From: Zeus faber
Lineage: Eukaryota; Chordata; Actinopteri; Zeiformes; Zeidae
Reading direction: 5' to 3'
Assembly: GCA_960531495.1 (NCBI GenBank)
Contig: OY482866.1
Location: 9,033,707 to 9,097,706 of the forward strand
Length of the DNA: 64,000 nucleotides
Within the stretch, counting starts at the first letter, position 1, and the number at the start of each line of letters is the position of its first letter. Shown piece by piece: positions 43,457-57,180 of the stretch. The notes below the pieces were generated by a model. That model ran no database searches. It was given only the letters and a program-made list of their open reading frames with translations, and was not told where the DNA came from. The position numbers and the translations under genes were made by a program.

Positions 43457-43515
43457 CAAGTTCAAACTCCCGATAACGTACTAAACACACACACACACAC
43501 ACACACACAAACACG
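43314..43515. repeat. Compound tandem repeat: (CA)n plus a duplicated 35-bp unit
   Basis: A long CA tract is followed by AAACGCAAGTTCAAACCGCC... (from 43,387), another CA tract, the same unit with four base changes (from 43,452; period 65) and a third CA tract that begins a further partial unit. Confidence 0.92.
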
Positions 43516-45494
43516 CACGCGCGCACGCTCCTCTAGGTGACAGGGTGTGAAGGGATCGTCCAATGCCAGCACTCCTCAAAAGCTGGATGACGGCCATCGT
43601 GTTATTAAAAGCCAGGGGTGAGCTTTCCTGCTTTGCCTCTCACCTGCATTGCAAACACACTCTGCCGACAACGCCAGAAAAAAAACCACAACTTATCTTT
43701 CAAAACAGTGTTTGGCGGCGAAGAAACCCAAAGAAGAAGCGATAGCTAAAACTATTTCGAGAATCTTGCCGGTTGCCCATCGGCGCCGCAGCAATCGACA
43801 AGGTCTCGTCATCCTTTCACGAGTGTTGGCAACTGAGGTGTCTATTTATGGACGCGGGATACAACGCAGCGTTCCAGATTGATGTCTCCATCTCGCCGCT
43901 CGCCGTGTGTCCAACACTAATCCTCAGTGATGTTTACTTCCAAAAAGATCATTATTCGACGGAGGCATATCTCCTCACTCAGGACTACTGGGAATGTTGG
44001 AGTGCCTTTGATGAGATGAGATCATGTTTTATAGAGGGAGCAGCGAGGCTTCCCTTTGCCTGTAGCCAGAAAACAGGCCTAATTGTGTTTTGTCCCATAT
44101 GTGAATTATTATTAACGGCGATTCATTTACTACACTTCCTTTGCCAATTTCCTAAATTAAAAAAAAAAAAAAATACCATGTTGAGATTTACTGCAAGCCC
44201 CCCACTTCCCCGCACCACCCCTCCACATCCCTGGCTTCCAACATCACCATGGCAACTTCCAATCAGCGAGGACAGCGGAGTCTGCCGGCCGTGTGCTTGG
44301 CGCGAGACTCAGAGAGGCGCAGGTGGAGCACATATGGAACAATGGCCCCGCGCGCAAAAAAAAAAAAAAAAAGGGGGGGTGTAAAAAATGAAAACGAAAA
44401 CTTGCCTGCCTCGGTGTGCCAGCAGCGCCAGTTTGCACCGCTACCTTTGAGCACGCGGCAATGGAGACGTCGCCGCCGCGATCAGAGCCGGAGACGGCGG
44501 CTGGGCTCCCGCCAGGCTTCGCTCGGGCTTAAAAACAAACAAATAAGTGAATAAATCGATCGATTAAAAAATAAATAAATAAATAAATACGCAGGAAAAA
44601 ACGCCGCCGAGATTTTGTCAATCCGCCGTCTCTCGCGCGTTCAGCCTCGTCATCTCGAGTGATCACACTTTACCCCCGGGCTAAGCCGTTTTTTTCTTGG
44701 CGATCGCACCGTATTCATAAGGCGTGCCCTCCCCCTGTCTTGGACGGCGATGTTTAGGAACACACCCCCCCCGCGCGTCGTTGTGCGGAGCAGTTTACGA
44801 GTCACACATGCAGGGGAGGCTGTCTGTTAATAGCTCCCGCGCCTCATATTGGCTAGTAATTGGGGTAGTAATGTTATGGAAATCACTAGCACGTGCAGTA
44901 AATAAATCAATCATCCAAGGGTCCTTATCTATCACTGCACATTTAAACAGTCAGCTCCTATGTAGGTTAATTAAAGCACAATGGCCGAGGAGAGGGACCT
45001 GGCACCCGTCCTGCGTATGTTTAAGCCTTCTCCGGGCCCGCTGGGCAGAGCTTTCTGCAGCCAGATGAAATTTGCCCAATTTCTCCTCCACCCGCCCCCC
45101 CCCCCCGCCAATCCATCAACGAATAAATAAATCATCCGCGGAGGCCTCGGCTTCGACCCTAAATTCCACAAACAATGGTGTTTGTCCACAAATACCGCAC
45201 ATAATTGCTGGATAGCCTTCAAAGCGACGAGCATGTTCCCCTGCACTTATCTCGGGGCATATAGCGCAGATTTCGACGTCACTCACTCGTCTCATTTTGG
45301 AACAAATCAATTAAGACGCCGCGCCACATCCAACGGAGTTATTGTGTGTGCCACCGCTGATTTGGGCTCATGTTTGGTCTGAGCCCAGAGATAAGAATTA
45401 ATGGCGGCGCTCCTCGAGGAGGCGGCTGGTGGGAGATTCGCGAGAGTCAAAGTTTAAACGGAGCCGTAAGTCGAGAAGTATATTTTTGGTAGTA

Positions 45495-45858
45495 CAGTGG
45501 TACCTCGACTTACGACTGCATCTACTTACGTCTGATCCAAGATACGAGTAGCGATAGTCACGAAAACTTGTATCGACTTGCGAGCGACTGCTCCAAGATA
45601 CGACTGTGGAAATTTGCAGTTGGTGCGTCGGCGGCCAGTCAGCAGTCAGTCAGCGGGCGACCTACATCGCGTGTGCACGTAGTTTGTGGCTTATCCATAT
45701 GTTTTTCATATTTACTGTGTTTGAGCTGTGTATTTTGTTTATTTTCACCCTTCATGATTTCATAATTTATATGGGAAAAAATTGCTTCAACATACGACTG
45801 TTTTAACATACGACCGCTCTTATAGAACGAATTACAGTCGCGAGTCGAGGTACCACTG
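45495..45858. mobile_element. Tc1/mariner-type MITE
   Basis: The ends CAGTGGTACCTCGACTTACG and CGCGAGTCGAGGTACCACTG are inverted repeats about 22 bases long, bounded by TA on both sides. Interior repeats of ATACGACTG are present. There is no coding capacity. Confidence 0.85.
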
Positions 45859-46713
45859 TAGTAGGTTTTTTTGGCACCGCCCTTGCCCGCCCGCCTGCCC
45901 GCCCGCCCCATCTGCGACGCCGGAATGAGCGGTCGATCGCACGGCGTCGCTCGCGCCCGCGTTACGTTCCATAAAAAAAAAAAATTAAAAAAAAGGCTTT
46001 CGGGACCTTGAGGACTGTTAAAAGCGGAGACACCGGCGGAATCAAATGTTTACGTTTCTTCCCCCATATAAAAGCCGGCGCAGCATCTCCATCTCCTCCC
46101 ACACTCCGGGAGGTTGCGGCGCGGAGGGAACCAGGCCGACACAACAACCATCCTCGCGGCCTTCAGCTGTCACTGATAACAACTGTATCTCATTATCGTC
46201 CTTGTGGGGGCCGCAGAGGTAGAGGCCCCCGCAAACAGCGTCCTTTTTTTTTTTTTTTTTTTCTCTCCCCCCCCCCCCTCCACAATAAGCGGTTCACCCA
46301 CAAAAGGCACTCCGGAAAGCTTGAACCCGAGCCAACATCCTTGTTTGTGTTGCCGCGCACGGCAGATGTCTCAGTTAGCCTATGGAAGGTCCTAGATCTC
46401 GGTCGCCTCTGAAGAATATTGACACGAGTCGCTATCTTGTGGCATCCAGGTTCATGGTGCCCCCATTCAGTCGGTTCGGCTGCAGCGGGGCGGAATTAAG
46501 AGTCATTAAAACGGAGTATTTTGTGGGCAAATTAAAATGCCATTTTGCACGCGGTGACATGTGTTCATTAACTAGTACATCTCCGCTACTTCTCCTGAAT
46601 TTCACGTTCGCGTGTGTTATTCTTAGACTCTCTTAGTTTCTCTCTTCTTTATTATACGGCACTAAATCAAATGATTTGCGGAATTGTCATCAATTTTGCA
46701 GGTATGTTGTGTT

Positions 46714-46751
<38 letters not shown>

Positions 46752-49165
46752 GCACCGCGTGTCCGTCGTCGATGTATTGTGCATCGCCGCAGTTATCACC
46801 TTGGGGGAAAACACTCATCTTGGAGATTTAAATTAGCAGAATAAGTATTGTAGCACACTCAGAAAATAATAGCGGCATTATTAGGCCTCGATTTAACCGG
46901 CTCAGTCAACAGCCCGAGCTATTATGGGAAAGCGAACAAATCAATCATTACTGAGTCTGGCACCCGCGCTCTTATTAGAAAATCATATAGATTAAATGTT
47001 AATCATAGCTAACTCTATACTAGTGGGCTACTGCCAAGATGACAGATGGACAATTAATGAGAATAACGAGGGAATCTTAGTCTACACACGGATATGGAGA
47101 TGCAACAACAAGCACAACACCGCTCTTGGCTTCCAAAGCACTGGGAGAAAGAAAGAAAGAAAAAAAAACAAACCCAAAAAACGTTTTCAGATTTCTTTTA
47201 AAGGAACAATAATTCTTTTTTTTATGCAAACGCAGACCCCTGCGCTCTCTTAAAGCCACAGAGCCATGTTACGGACGCAGACACGTTTTTTTTTTTTTTT
47301 TTTTTCAAGTTGTTTTGATCAAGATCAGCCATCAATGGGCGCTACCAGCGAGAGGCTGTGGGAGAAAATTGGCGCTAACACCTGTCACACACATTCAGCA
47401 TCACGTATTAGCGTCGGCCGCTCTTACTGGTGTATGAATGATGAATAATTACTCTTGTTTAGAAATCTGTCGATTAGCGCTAACCAGGTTGTGTAGGACA
47501 TCTGCCTCGGAAACCAGACACTTATAATTGGCGGCGGCGATGGCGAGCCTCTTCATATAGCAGCGCGCGCCGAGGAGCTCCTTGCCGCCGCTCAGTCGTT
47601 CCCGGCGACGTAGGGCCGCTGCGCGTCGGCCTCACAACTGGTTTCAAATGAAAATGGCACGAGAGCGAAGTTCCGGCGAGAGCCCGAACGCATATGCCCC
47701 GCGCGCGCGAGGCTCAGCGGTGGTGTTGTTGGCACGGTGTTTTCATCTGGTCCCGGCAACATATGTTCAGAACTCAGGAGGCTCCGGGCGGGAGGGAATA
47801 GCGCGGCGTTTGAAGTCGGCCCCGCCGCCGTTAAGGCGAGGGGAAGCGGCGCAGTTGCGTCGGAGATGCACCCCCGGTTCAAAGGGATGGAAGGAACCGC
47901 TCCGGGGAGCGTCCAACATCAAGAGCTGACCCCGGCGCCGTTTCCCCGCCGCCTTCTGCCACACGCCCCCTCTCCGCCTTATGCTGTGATTCCCAAAGAC
48001 CGGCAGGCCCGTGCCATCTGGCCTCACGTCGGATTCCCAGGACACATATTGAGGGATACAAACTCCACCGTCGCCCCATCGCTCCTTCCCCTCCGCGCTC
48101 TCTCTCTCTCTCTCTCCCTCTCTCTCCCTCTCTCCCCCTGGGTTGTCCCTGCACCTCCACATTATCGCTGCTGGAGCGTTAGCTTGGGTGGAGAAGGTGA
48201 TAGAGGGGGGTGGGGAGGGGCGGGGGGATTCTCTCCAAGTGATCCCAGTTGGCTTTTTCACATATAATCCCCTTGTGATTGAGATCCAGTAGGAGCCCTT
48301 TAGGAGCAGGGGGAAGCGGTCGATAGTTTCTTTGAGGTGAATCGACCGGCCACAGAGCAGATTTCCGCCCCAAATAGTCTGTCTCCACACTCCCTAGTCT
48401 CCATAACTGTTCAGGCCAACTCTCAGTTTAGACCCAAACTCTGTGAGACAGTGGTCCGCCAAAGGCCAGGACGTTGAAAGTAAACGATCTGACGCTACGC
48501 TATACATCCGAGAGTGTGCACATACACAAATGTTTTCTCCCATGCCGTCCTCTTTTCGGAATGGACGCATGAAGGTTTACTTTCCGTACAAAAACACACA
48601 AAAATGCACCCACAAACACACAAAAACAGGCCTTGGGAAAAACAGGAGTGGCGGCGGGGTTGTACAGGGTTGTTCTGTAGCCATGCCATAGATTTCACAC
48701 CCTTTTTGTGTGTCTTTCTCTCTTCCCTCTCCTCCGGGTTCGCTTCCCCGCGGGGAATTTGGTTCCCCTAATAACGGGGGAATCAAAGTTGGACAGCAGC
48801 ACCACTGTGAATCATAAAAGAAGCAGCGGCGCGGCCGGCCACTCATTCATCCGGCCCCCGGCACAACGTGGACCAGATGGACACGGCGCATCACCGGGTG
48901 ACATCTCAAGACAGCCGTGGCCGCCTGCCTGCCCGGCTCGGAGGAATAAAAAAAAGAAAGAAAAAAAAAGAAGAGATGAAAGTTGGGGAGCGGACGGGAG
49001 GCAGGTTGCGTCAAACAGAGACAGATCTGATCAACAACTGCATGGGGATGAAATCAAAGTGGTTAAAGCATGTGGCGTGAGGCATCTGGTATTCCAGCGA
49101 ACAGAAGCGAGTGAATCTGCCAATGCATTTGGAGGGCTAAAGCGGGGAGGGGGAGGGGAGGGAGG

Positions 49166-49232
49166 CTCTCCTCCTCCTCCTCCTCCTCCTCCTCCTCCTC
49201 CTCCTCCTCCTCTTCCTCCTCCGCCTCCTCCT
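49166..49232. repeat. (CTC)n tract
   Basis: Pyrimidine-only CTC/CCT triplets with two or three variants, flanked upstream by a G-rich run (49,144-49,165). Confidence 0.93.
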
Positions 49233-51184
49233 ATTCCCCCCTCTCCACGGCCTCAAGCCAGCGTAGGCGCCGCTGTGGCACGTGTTTGAAACTCGCCAGA
49301 GCCGTATTGCTTTCCCCTCGCAGCCCGCTCGTCATATCAACCACGTCGGCTCAAAACGCGGCGACGGTTAGGGCTGAACATCTGCTCCATCACGACGCTC
49401 GCCGCTCGCGCGTCAGAACGGCGTTTTAAAATCCCACGCAGATAAATTCACCTTTCCGTTGCGTTGGCGCATGTTGTGTATTCACGTGTTTACTAAGGTA
49501 CTGAGTCCTCTTCCTCAAAAAAAAACCCCATAAAAAACAAACAAACAAAAAAAACAAAACACAGCCCCGCAACGTCCCAGCTGAAGCAACATGAGTAAAC
49601 AATTACGAATGCAGCTGATGTAATGCGGGGTTTTTTGTGCTGCGCACGACATTATGCGGCGTGCATCCGTGTACATCTGTACATCAAGTGTAAAGAATCC
49701 GTCAGCCCCTCCTGGCATTGATTTTTTTTACATTTCGCACGACTTTCTGCGTAGAGCACCGTGAGCCCCTGATCCCCTAATCTCAGAATGCCAGCTTTCA
49801 CTCAATGTCATCTGCCAATGAGCTGCAACCAGGCGCCCATCCTGCCGCTGGCACCGAAACTGCGCCCATCCAGCATGTGTGCGCTAATACCCACCGTTGC
49901 TAGGCTACAACAAGAGGAATCAAATTTAGGTGGCTTCCACAGCTGTGCTTTACCGTTGTGCACCATGGGATATACATGGCAGCGTTCCCAGTATGCACCT
50001 GGATGGAATGAAACAGGACGAACCGGCTAAATCTAATCTACTGGGTAGTCGCAATCAGACCGGGCTTCCTCTAATAAGAAGTATATCTCAAAACAAGAGG
50101 AAAACAAACATTACATGCTACATAGTTTTATTTTCAGCCTTATGTAGTAGACTGGGTAAGTGTGCACGAGCGTGAGCGCTTACTAGCGAGAACTTTATTT
50201 TAAGACGTCTGCTTCAGGTTGACGTTTTCCCAAGTTCTTACTTTGGAAATGGCGACGGCAATAGTTGGAAAGTTAAGTTAACAAATTAATTGTTTCAGCC
50301 CTTTTTTTTTTTTTTTTTTTTACCCGTTCGTTATAATGCATTCAATCTCACTCACCTGAGACTTGGGGCATCTGTTATTCAGGTCACTGAACCGTCTTTG
50401 GGGAGGGGGAGGGGGGATCAATGCAAATAGCCTCTCTCCGTATCGGAAAACGGGCCGCTGCAGTCCGTCAAACATGCCGATTAGAGGGTTTCTCTCAGGG
50501 GGGGCCCGGACTTTGTTCCTTTTGCAGGAACTCGCGCTGTGGTCTGCTTCCAAGACAACCACGTCTCAGCAGTTGATGAAGACGTTTGAAAGCTGAGAAT
50601 AATTATACGGGACTCACGGAAGACATTTGTTCAAATTATTCAAAACCGAGACGGTTTGATTTCGCTCTAAATTGGTAGAGCTGAGTCACAGAGGAGGATA
50701 CAAAAAAAAATAATAATTAAAAAAACCTTAAAAAAAAAAAATACACACACCCGTTAGTGACGCGGGTGTGAAGGCTCAGGTGGGTTCATATTTTTTATTC
50801 TAGTCATTCTATCTAGTGTCAAAAAAGTTCCCCTCTTTACAAAACGTCTCGGAATCCTTAGATCCTCGGGTTTATTCTGAGATTTATTTTGATTATTAGA
50901 TTGTTTGCATTTGGTTTATTTACCCCCAACCCAAACAGCGTCTCGCATTTCATATCAAAGGAGAAGCAACTTCTCAACGCGCTATGTTCTGCAATATGTG
51001 CATATGTTTATTGTGGTATCCAACTCTGTGAGAGCTTCTCCAAAAATAAACACAAGTGGATTTTAACATAATATAACAGTTTCGGTGTTCCGTAAGGAAT
51101 GTATTCCAACTCCATCTAAACTCCAAACTAATTTCCATTGAGTTACTCCACTGGAATTAGAGAAATATACACTGATCAGCCACA

Positions 51185-51741
51185 TTAAATCGACCACAAA
51201 TAACCACTAATATTCTGTCTCCCCCTTCGTGCCGCCAAAACGGCTCTGACCGGTCGAGGCATGGACTCCACAAGACCTCTGAAGGTGTCCTGTGGTATCT
51301 GGCACCAAGACATTAGCAGCAGATCCTTTAAGTGCTGGAAGTTATGAGGTGGGGCCCCCGTGGATCGGGCTTGCTGTTCCAGCACATCCCACAGATGCTC
51401 CATCAGACCCTAACCCCGACCATCCACATGATGTAGAAGAAAACATGATTCATCAGACCAGGCCACCTTCCTCCATTGCTCCATGGTCCAGTTCTGACGC
51501 TCGCCTGCCTATTGTAGGTGTTTTTGGTGGTGGACAGGGGTCAGCATGGACACTCTGACCGGTCTGTGGCTACGCAGCCCCATACGCAGCAAGCTGTGAT
51601 GCACTGTGTGTTCTGACACCTTTCTATCATAGCAGCTTTAACTTTTTCACCAATTTGTGCTACAGTAGATCTTCTGTGGGATCGGACCAGACGGGTTAGA
51701 CGTCGCTCCCCACGTGTTTCAATGAGCCCATGGGCGTCCAT
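51185..51741 (-). pseudogene. Tc1-like transposase remnant (minus strand)
   Basis: The N-terminal helix-turn-helix part reads ERRLTRLVRSHRRSTVAQIG (51,741 side). A middle piece has WTMEQWRKVAWSDES. The C-terminal piece has MEHLWDVLEQQARSTGAP and LLLMSWCQIPQDTFRGLVES. The frames are shifted and contain stops, and a block between the WSDES region and the LWDVL region is missing. Confidence 0.85.
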
Positions 51742-51948
51742 GACCCTGTCGCCGGTTCACCGGTTGTCCTTCCTTGGACCACTTTCGGGAGGTACTAACC
51801 ACTGCATAGGAACACTCCACATGACCTGCCGTTTTGGAGATAACAGATTTCGTCCAGCCATCACAATTTGGTCCTTGTCAAAGTGGCTCAGATCCTTACG
51901 CTTGCCCATTTTTCCTGCTTCCAACACATCAACTTCAAGAAGTGAAGT

Positions 51949-51990
51949 GATATATTAGGCAGCAAGTGTTCACTTGCTGCCTAATATATC
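51949..51990. repeat. 20-bp perfect inverted repeat inside the Tc1 relic
   Basis: GATATATTAGGCAGCAAGTG, two bases (TT), then its exact reverse complement. It lies in the 5' untranslated part of the transposon (minus-strand sense). Confidence 0.9.
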
Positions 51991-53476
51991 CCACCCCTTG
52001 ACAGGTGCCAGTGGAACGAGATGATCCCTGTTATTAATTTCACCTGTCAGAGGTTTTAATGTTGTGGCTGATCGGTGTAATGTGAAGTGTCCCTTCCAGC
52101 AGCCACACCACCTCTTCGCCTTCCGATTTCTGAGATGCAAACTCATCCCTGGCATTGCCTGGATAGCATTCCCAAAGCAATAAACCAATCAATCGAACAA
52201 TCGCGTTAATCGAAACATCACTAAGACAGATCTATCTATTACAAAAAGGACAAAGGCCACCGGCACACAGGGGAGCGTTCCTGCAGAATTTGGCTCCGTC
52301 CGAAGTCAACCACCGCAATAAAAATAAATGAATAAAAATGGATTCTCCTTCACCACCACCTCCTCCTCCTCCTCACGTCTGTGAACCAGTAACAGATGCT
52401 CGGCCCACAATGTTGGAGGAGACGACTGAAGCTGCCAATTTTGGTGTCCTTTGGAGGAGGGTGCTCAGGCAGCGCTTAAGTGCATCCCCTCGAGGAAATT
52501 CCACGCTTGTTTCGCACGTGGCCCCTATAGGATTTATTTATATTTTTAATAAAATATGGAATAATTGATTTGTTCATTCACCCTCATTGACCTGTCCCCA
52601 AACTGTCCTGGAATTCACATATACTGTATATACACATTTTAAAAAATGATCTGAGTTGTATTAAGTGTGTTTTTGCTTTTTGCTCGAGAGCGGGGAGTAT
52701 TTTAGAGCAATGCGGGTCATTTCATTTTTTGGAGCAATGCGGAACCGTGTTAATTGGACTTTCTCATTTCTGTACCACGATAGGGTTCTTCGAGACGGTT
52801 CCGCCGGTACAGCTTTCCCCTTTTGAGCCACTACAAAGCCTGACCTCCCTCAGAAGCGTAATCTGTCTTTGTTTAGTTCAGAATAATTAAGGATTTAATT
52901 AAGGAAACAGCAGGGGTACACATCAGCTCCACTGACTTCAGACCGTTTTGAACAGCGAGTCGGAAACTGCTCGTGATTCGGTTTACAAAATTGGATATAT
53001 TGCGAAAAAAAAATAAAATGTACTTAAGCAGTCAAGCTCTTTATTTTACAGCACTGAAAAATCAGGACAAATTGTTTTTGTATAAATGATAATTATATCC
53101 CTTCCAACAAATCTATTTATCACTTTTTATAACATCTTGTACATCTTAATTTCTTTAAATTGTTAAAAATGAAATTCCAATTACGTCACAGCAAATACAA
53201 TTCAAACCAGCTGCAGTGGCTTTTTCTGAACTGGAATAAAAAAAAAAAAAAAAGTCTCATTACCGCTTCTGTGTCAAATGACGTTAAATTAAGTTTGTTG
53301 TTATTGGAGGTTAAGATAAATTGTTAGCACTGGCGAGGCATTAAATTAGTTGGTGAGCGGGATTTTATATTTCAAAGAGTACAAGGTCTTTAATGTTTAA
53401 TGACTATATTTGGTACCATTGTGTCTTCAAATTACCAGGGCCCGTGGGAACCTAGATATTTAAAGAGGAACAAGAA

Positions 53477-53483
53477 TCTCTCT

Positions 53484-53514
<31 letters not shown>

Positions 53515-53517
53515 CCA
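53477..53517. repeat. (CT)n(AC)n compound microsatellite
   Basis: CT run then AC run with CCACCC breaks. Confidence 0.92.
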
Positions 53518-54232
53518 CCCACACACCCACATACTCTCTAAGGTCTATAATATAGACTCTAAGGCGCATAATATAAGGCCACTGTTCATGCGATCCCTCA
53601 CACACACACACGTACACACACGCTATGTGAACACTCATCTTTAACGAGGGGAGCACTGAAACCATGCGTGATTGTTTTGCAGCGACTGCCCTAAAGGCAC
53701 GTTATCCGCTTTTCTCAGTCGTACGTTCTCTCTTGTTGATTGTGCATAGATCAGCGGCTACAAAGGCGTCATTAGTCGAGCTTTGGTCCCCCACCAGACT
53801 TGGGCTAATTATGAATGGGGGGCCCGGTAATAATTCAAGGGTCCATCGGTGCAGCTTGAAACTGTAGAGAGAAAATTCACAGATTCAGTGCCGGGCATGC
53901 TCAGCCCATCTGCCTCCATTTCCCACCACCTGCCTGGAGATCTGACCCACGTCAGCCGAGAGGATGGAGCACCATTATGCACCAGAGAGGGAGAGGGAAA
54001 GCATATGGGAATTGCACTTGCAGCGCTGAATTATGTGCAATGGCGGTTAGATGCTTTGGACAATTACCTGGTAAGGTCAGAGATGGCTTGGTTAAGTGAA
54101 ACAGTTGTTACTTTTACTGTCCTGTGTGCCCACTGACACGTGTGTTGAGTGCGTCATATGCTGGGGCTCAGACAATTGTCATGGAATGTCAATGTCAGCA
54201 AGAGTACATGCGCACAATGGGAACACAGAACA

Positions 54233-54268
54233 ATTTACAATATATATTTCATTATATATATTGTAAAT
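54233..54268. repeat. 15-bp perfect AT-rich hairpin
   Basis: ATTTACAATATATAT, six bases, then the exact reverse complement. The low-complexity AT core makes chance origin likelier than for the 26,773 hairpin. Confidence 0.8.
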
Positions 54269-55402
54269 AATCATAATCATATATATACAGTTATACCATT
54301 ATATATTTTTGAATCTACAATTTTATTACAATTTTGTTTTTTGTCTTTAATGTTGTGGCTGGCTCTTTGTGTACAAAGTTTATGGCTGGAATTATCTACT
54401 TCCATGCTGTTTTGTGTGCTTACTATAATAAATAAATAAATAAATAAATATATATAATTATTATTTTTTTTTTTTAAGTTACCACACGTACACACAAGTG
54501 CAACATTTTAAAATAAAATTCTCAAGCAAATAAACAGAGGATAGGACTGAGTTTGCAAAGTTATAATTTCTACAAAAATAGACTAAATGTAAAGATCATT
54601 TCATAATACTTCAAAATCAATATTTTCAAGGATGACAAAATTGTATTCATTTCTAATTTTTTTAATTAAAAATTTTTTTTTTTTTTAAGTTGATTCACCA
54701 AAACATTGCCCTGTTTGTTTAACAGCGTGTGCTCGGGAACAACTCGTTATGGTCGTGCACCAGAGGAGGGGGCTGTTCCATCTCTAAAACACGCCATTCG
54801 TTCCCCTTTTTGGCCCGAGCAGCAAAAACATTGCTTCTGTTCCAAAGCCACAAAAGAGGGAATTTGAAAGTAAACAAATGAGTCCAATGGGATGATTATC
54901 TTTCTCAGATTCACAGCATAAAACCCCATTTTTTTTCCCATGGAGCTGGCTCATAATTTCAACATAGGCTTCAGACTTATCTTGCCACGCCTGATTTATT
55001 TGGTGATGAAGTCATGAAGTCATAACAGCACTCACATTTGATATCTGGTTTCCAGAGGGATGGCTCTGGTTCGGCCTAAAATGCAACTTTAGAAGAAGTG
55101 CCTTGAGGGGGCTGTGAAGAGCCACGCTATACACACACTCACATTATTAATAAAGGTTGGGATCGTAAACGGAATAACATTATGGGCTGTTTGAAGGGGC
55201 AACTAATTTGAAATGTGGGCCAAAGAAACAGGACGGGCAGTTATTTTAATGAAATCGTCTTGAGTAGTGAAAGGAAAGGAGTTTAGAGTTCTAATCTAGA
55301 ATGGGTTTCTATTTTAAGATAATGTCCCTGAGTCCTATTTTTCACACAGCTCGTATAAACTCTGCAATTTGTCCCTAGGAGCAAAAAATAATGATAATAG
55401 TA

Positions 55403-55405
55403 ATA

Positions 55406-55452
<47 letters not shown>

Positions 55453-55456
55453 TGAT
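55403..55456. repeat. (TAA)n microsatellite
   Basis: About 15 TAA/AAT triplets ending in GATGATG. Confidence 0.93.
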
Positions 55457-55880
55457 GCGCACCCAAATAAATGGATTAAGATTTTTGCCCACATTTCATG
55501 AAACAAGCTTCTAGCGTCTAAGACTGAATGTGCACAGTGTTCCAAACAACAAACAAGGGCGTGTTATGTATTACACGTCCGTGCGTGTCACTCATTAATA
55601 TGCAAACTCCAATTTGGGCCTCACACTCCGAACTGCGTCCTGAATGGACCAGCTAATTTGAAAATAATAGAGACTGGCACACCGCTTTTGTGGACCATGA
55701 CATCACCTCCAAGGATTATTCACGCGGCATGCAAACGAGCTCCTCCAACCCATAGGACTCGATGCTGGTCATAAGTGGTGCTGAACAGACTCCATGTCTT
55801 TCTGGATCTTTTCTGCTGAATTATTACACAGGACACATGAACAGTCTGGCCCGACCCTATGCTCGCAGGCGCAGGCACAT

Positions 55881-55881
<1 letters not shown>

Positions 55882-55925
<44 letters not shown>
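55882..55925. repeat. (CA)n microsatellite
   Basis: About 22 CA copies. Confidence 0.95.
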
Positions 55926-55926
<1 letters not shown>

Positions 55927-57176
55927 TTCACATGAATCAGTGTTTTTATAATTTAGGGCCTCAGCACGCTAATGGTGGCTCAAGTGGGCCCCCCTCTCGG
56001 TTTTTCACGCTGGTTTTACATCTCAGAATCCATACATCACGGATTGTAAAACTGGCCGCTCGCACCCCGGCGCGGCGCTCGCCTATCGAGGCCCTAGTCC
56101 ACGTTTCGTGGTGCAGGCTGCGGTGAGGACCGACCTTCCATCTTAATTCCAAGAGAAAGCAGAGGGCCCGGTGCTGAAGAGTGGAGCTGAACGTGAGATC
56201 ACACAACGAGGCCCGTTTTGATTTGGATTCAATGGCCTGGAATAACTGGCCCCTCAAGGGCCCTTGTGTCAAATGGTATCTGTGACAGGGAACAGAGTAG
56301 GGGGATAAACATGCTGCATTTAACTTGTGGACATAACACCTCCCCCCACCCCCTCCCCGCCGCACCATCTGGAGGAAAAACAACCGAGTCTTCCTCAGAC
56401 AGGAGGATGGACTCCCATCCGCGCACGGCAACCGGAACTCAGGCGATAAAGTCGCCAAATTAATCTCATTTGCATTTCTTTGTCGGGGCTTGAGATCTTC
56501 CAAGGGTAGCAGTGGACTGCTGAGATCCTACCGCCACTCTGGATTTGAGTCACGCTTTTGCGCCGGCGGTGTGAAGGACGCCGCGTCGGCAACGGCGGTC
56601 AGGGGGTTCTTTTTTTTTTCCAGGCCGAGGCCACACCTTTTCCTAATGAATTCCCAGGCTCCATCAACCTGCGGGTACTCCCATACACGCTCACCAATGA
56701 TTACACCTTGAGGGGCGGCCTGGGACTGGAGTACCCCAAATACACTCCCCCACACACACAGTACACAAAGTACTACCAACACACCCCGCACCCCCCTGCC
56801 CAGATTGGAGGCAGGTGCAGCAGCAAATCAAGCCTCATTAGCCGCACCTTCTGCTAGCGTACACTGTGGACAGATGGAAGCTCGCCCTCACATGTTACCT
56901 CACATCAGATGGCAGTTGGAGGAGAGGGTGGCGAGGGGCTAGCGGTGAGGTACGCTCGCCCCCTTTTCCGCCAGTGTTACTCTTCCTTCTGACGCCCCCG
57001 AAAAGAGAGGCTCCGTCGACACCGGTGACGCTCCCTAATCTTAATTCCGCCCGCCCGCCCCGCCGTGATGTTGCAGACCGGTTGGAACACCTAGCCCTAG
57101 GTTACGGAGAAGCGTTCCCGGCTGGGGGAGGGCGGAGGGCTCCGTTTCTGCCGAGAAAAAAAAAAAAAAAAAAGAG

Positions 57177-57180
<4 letters not shown>

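Larger units (their letters stand above)
51170..52077 (-). mobile_element. Tc1-like transposon relic
   Basis: Bounded by TA on both sides. The ends are CACTGATCAGCCACATTAAA and the near inverse TTAATGTTGTGGCTGATCGG followed by TG. This is a widespread teleost Tc1-type terminal repeat. At 908 bp it has lost part of its interior. Transposase remnants run on the minus strand. Confidence 0.88.

Noticed and set aside
48708-49289. A 193-codon open frame with a poly-proline run
   Set aside because: The proline run is the (CTC)n/(CCT)n tract; the rest has no recognisable domain or splice context.
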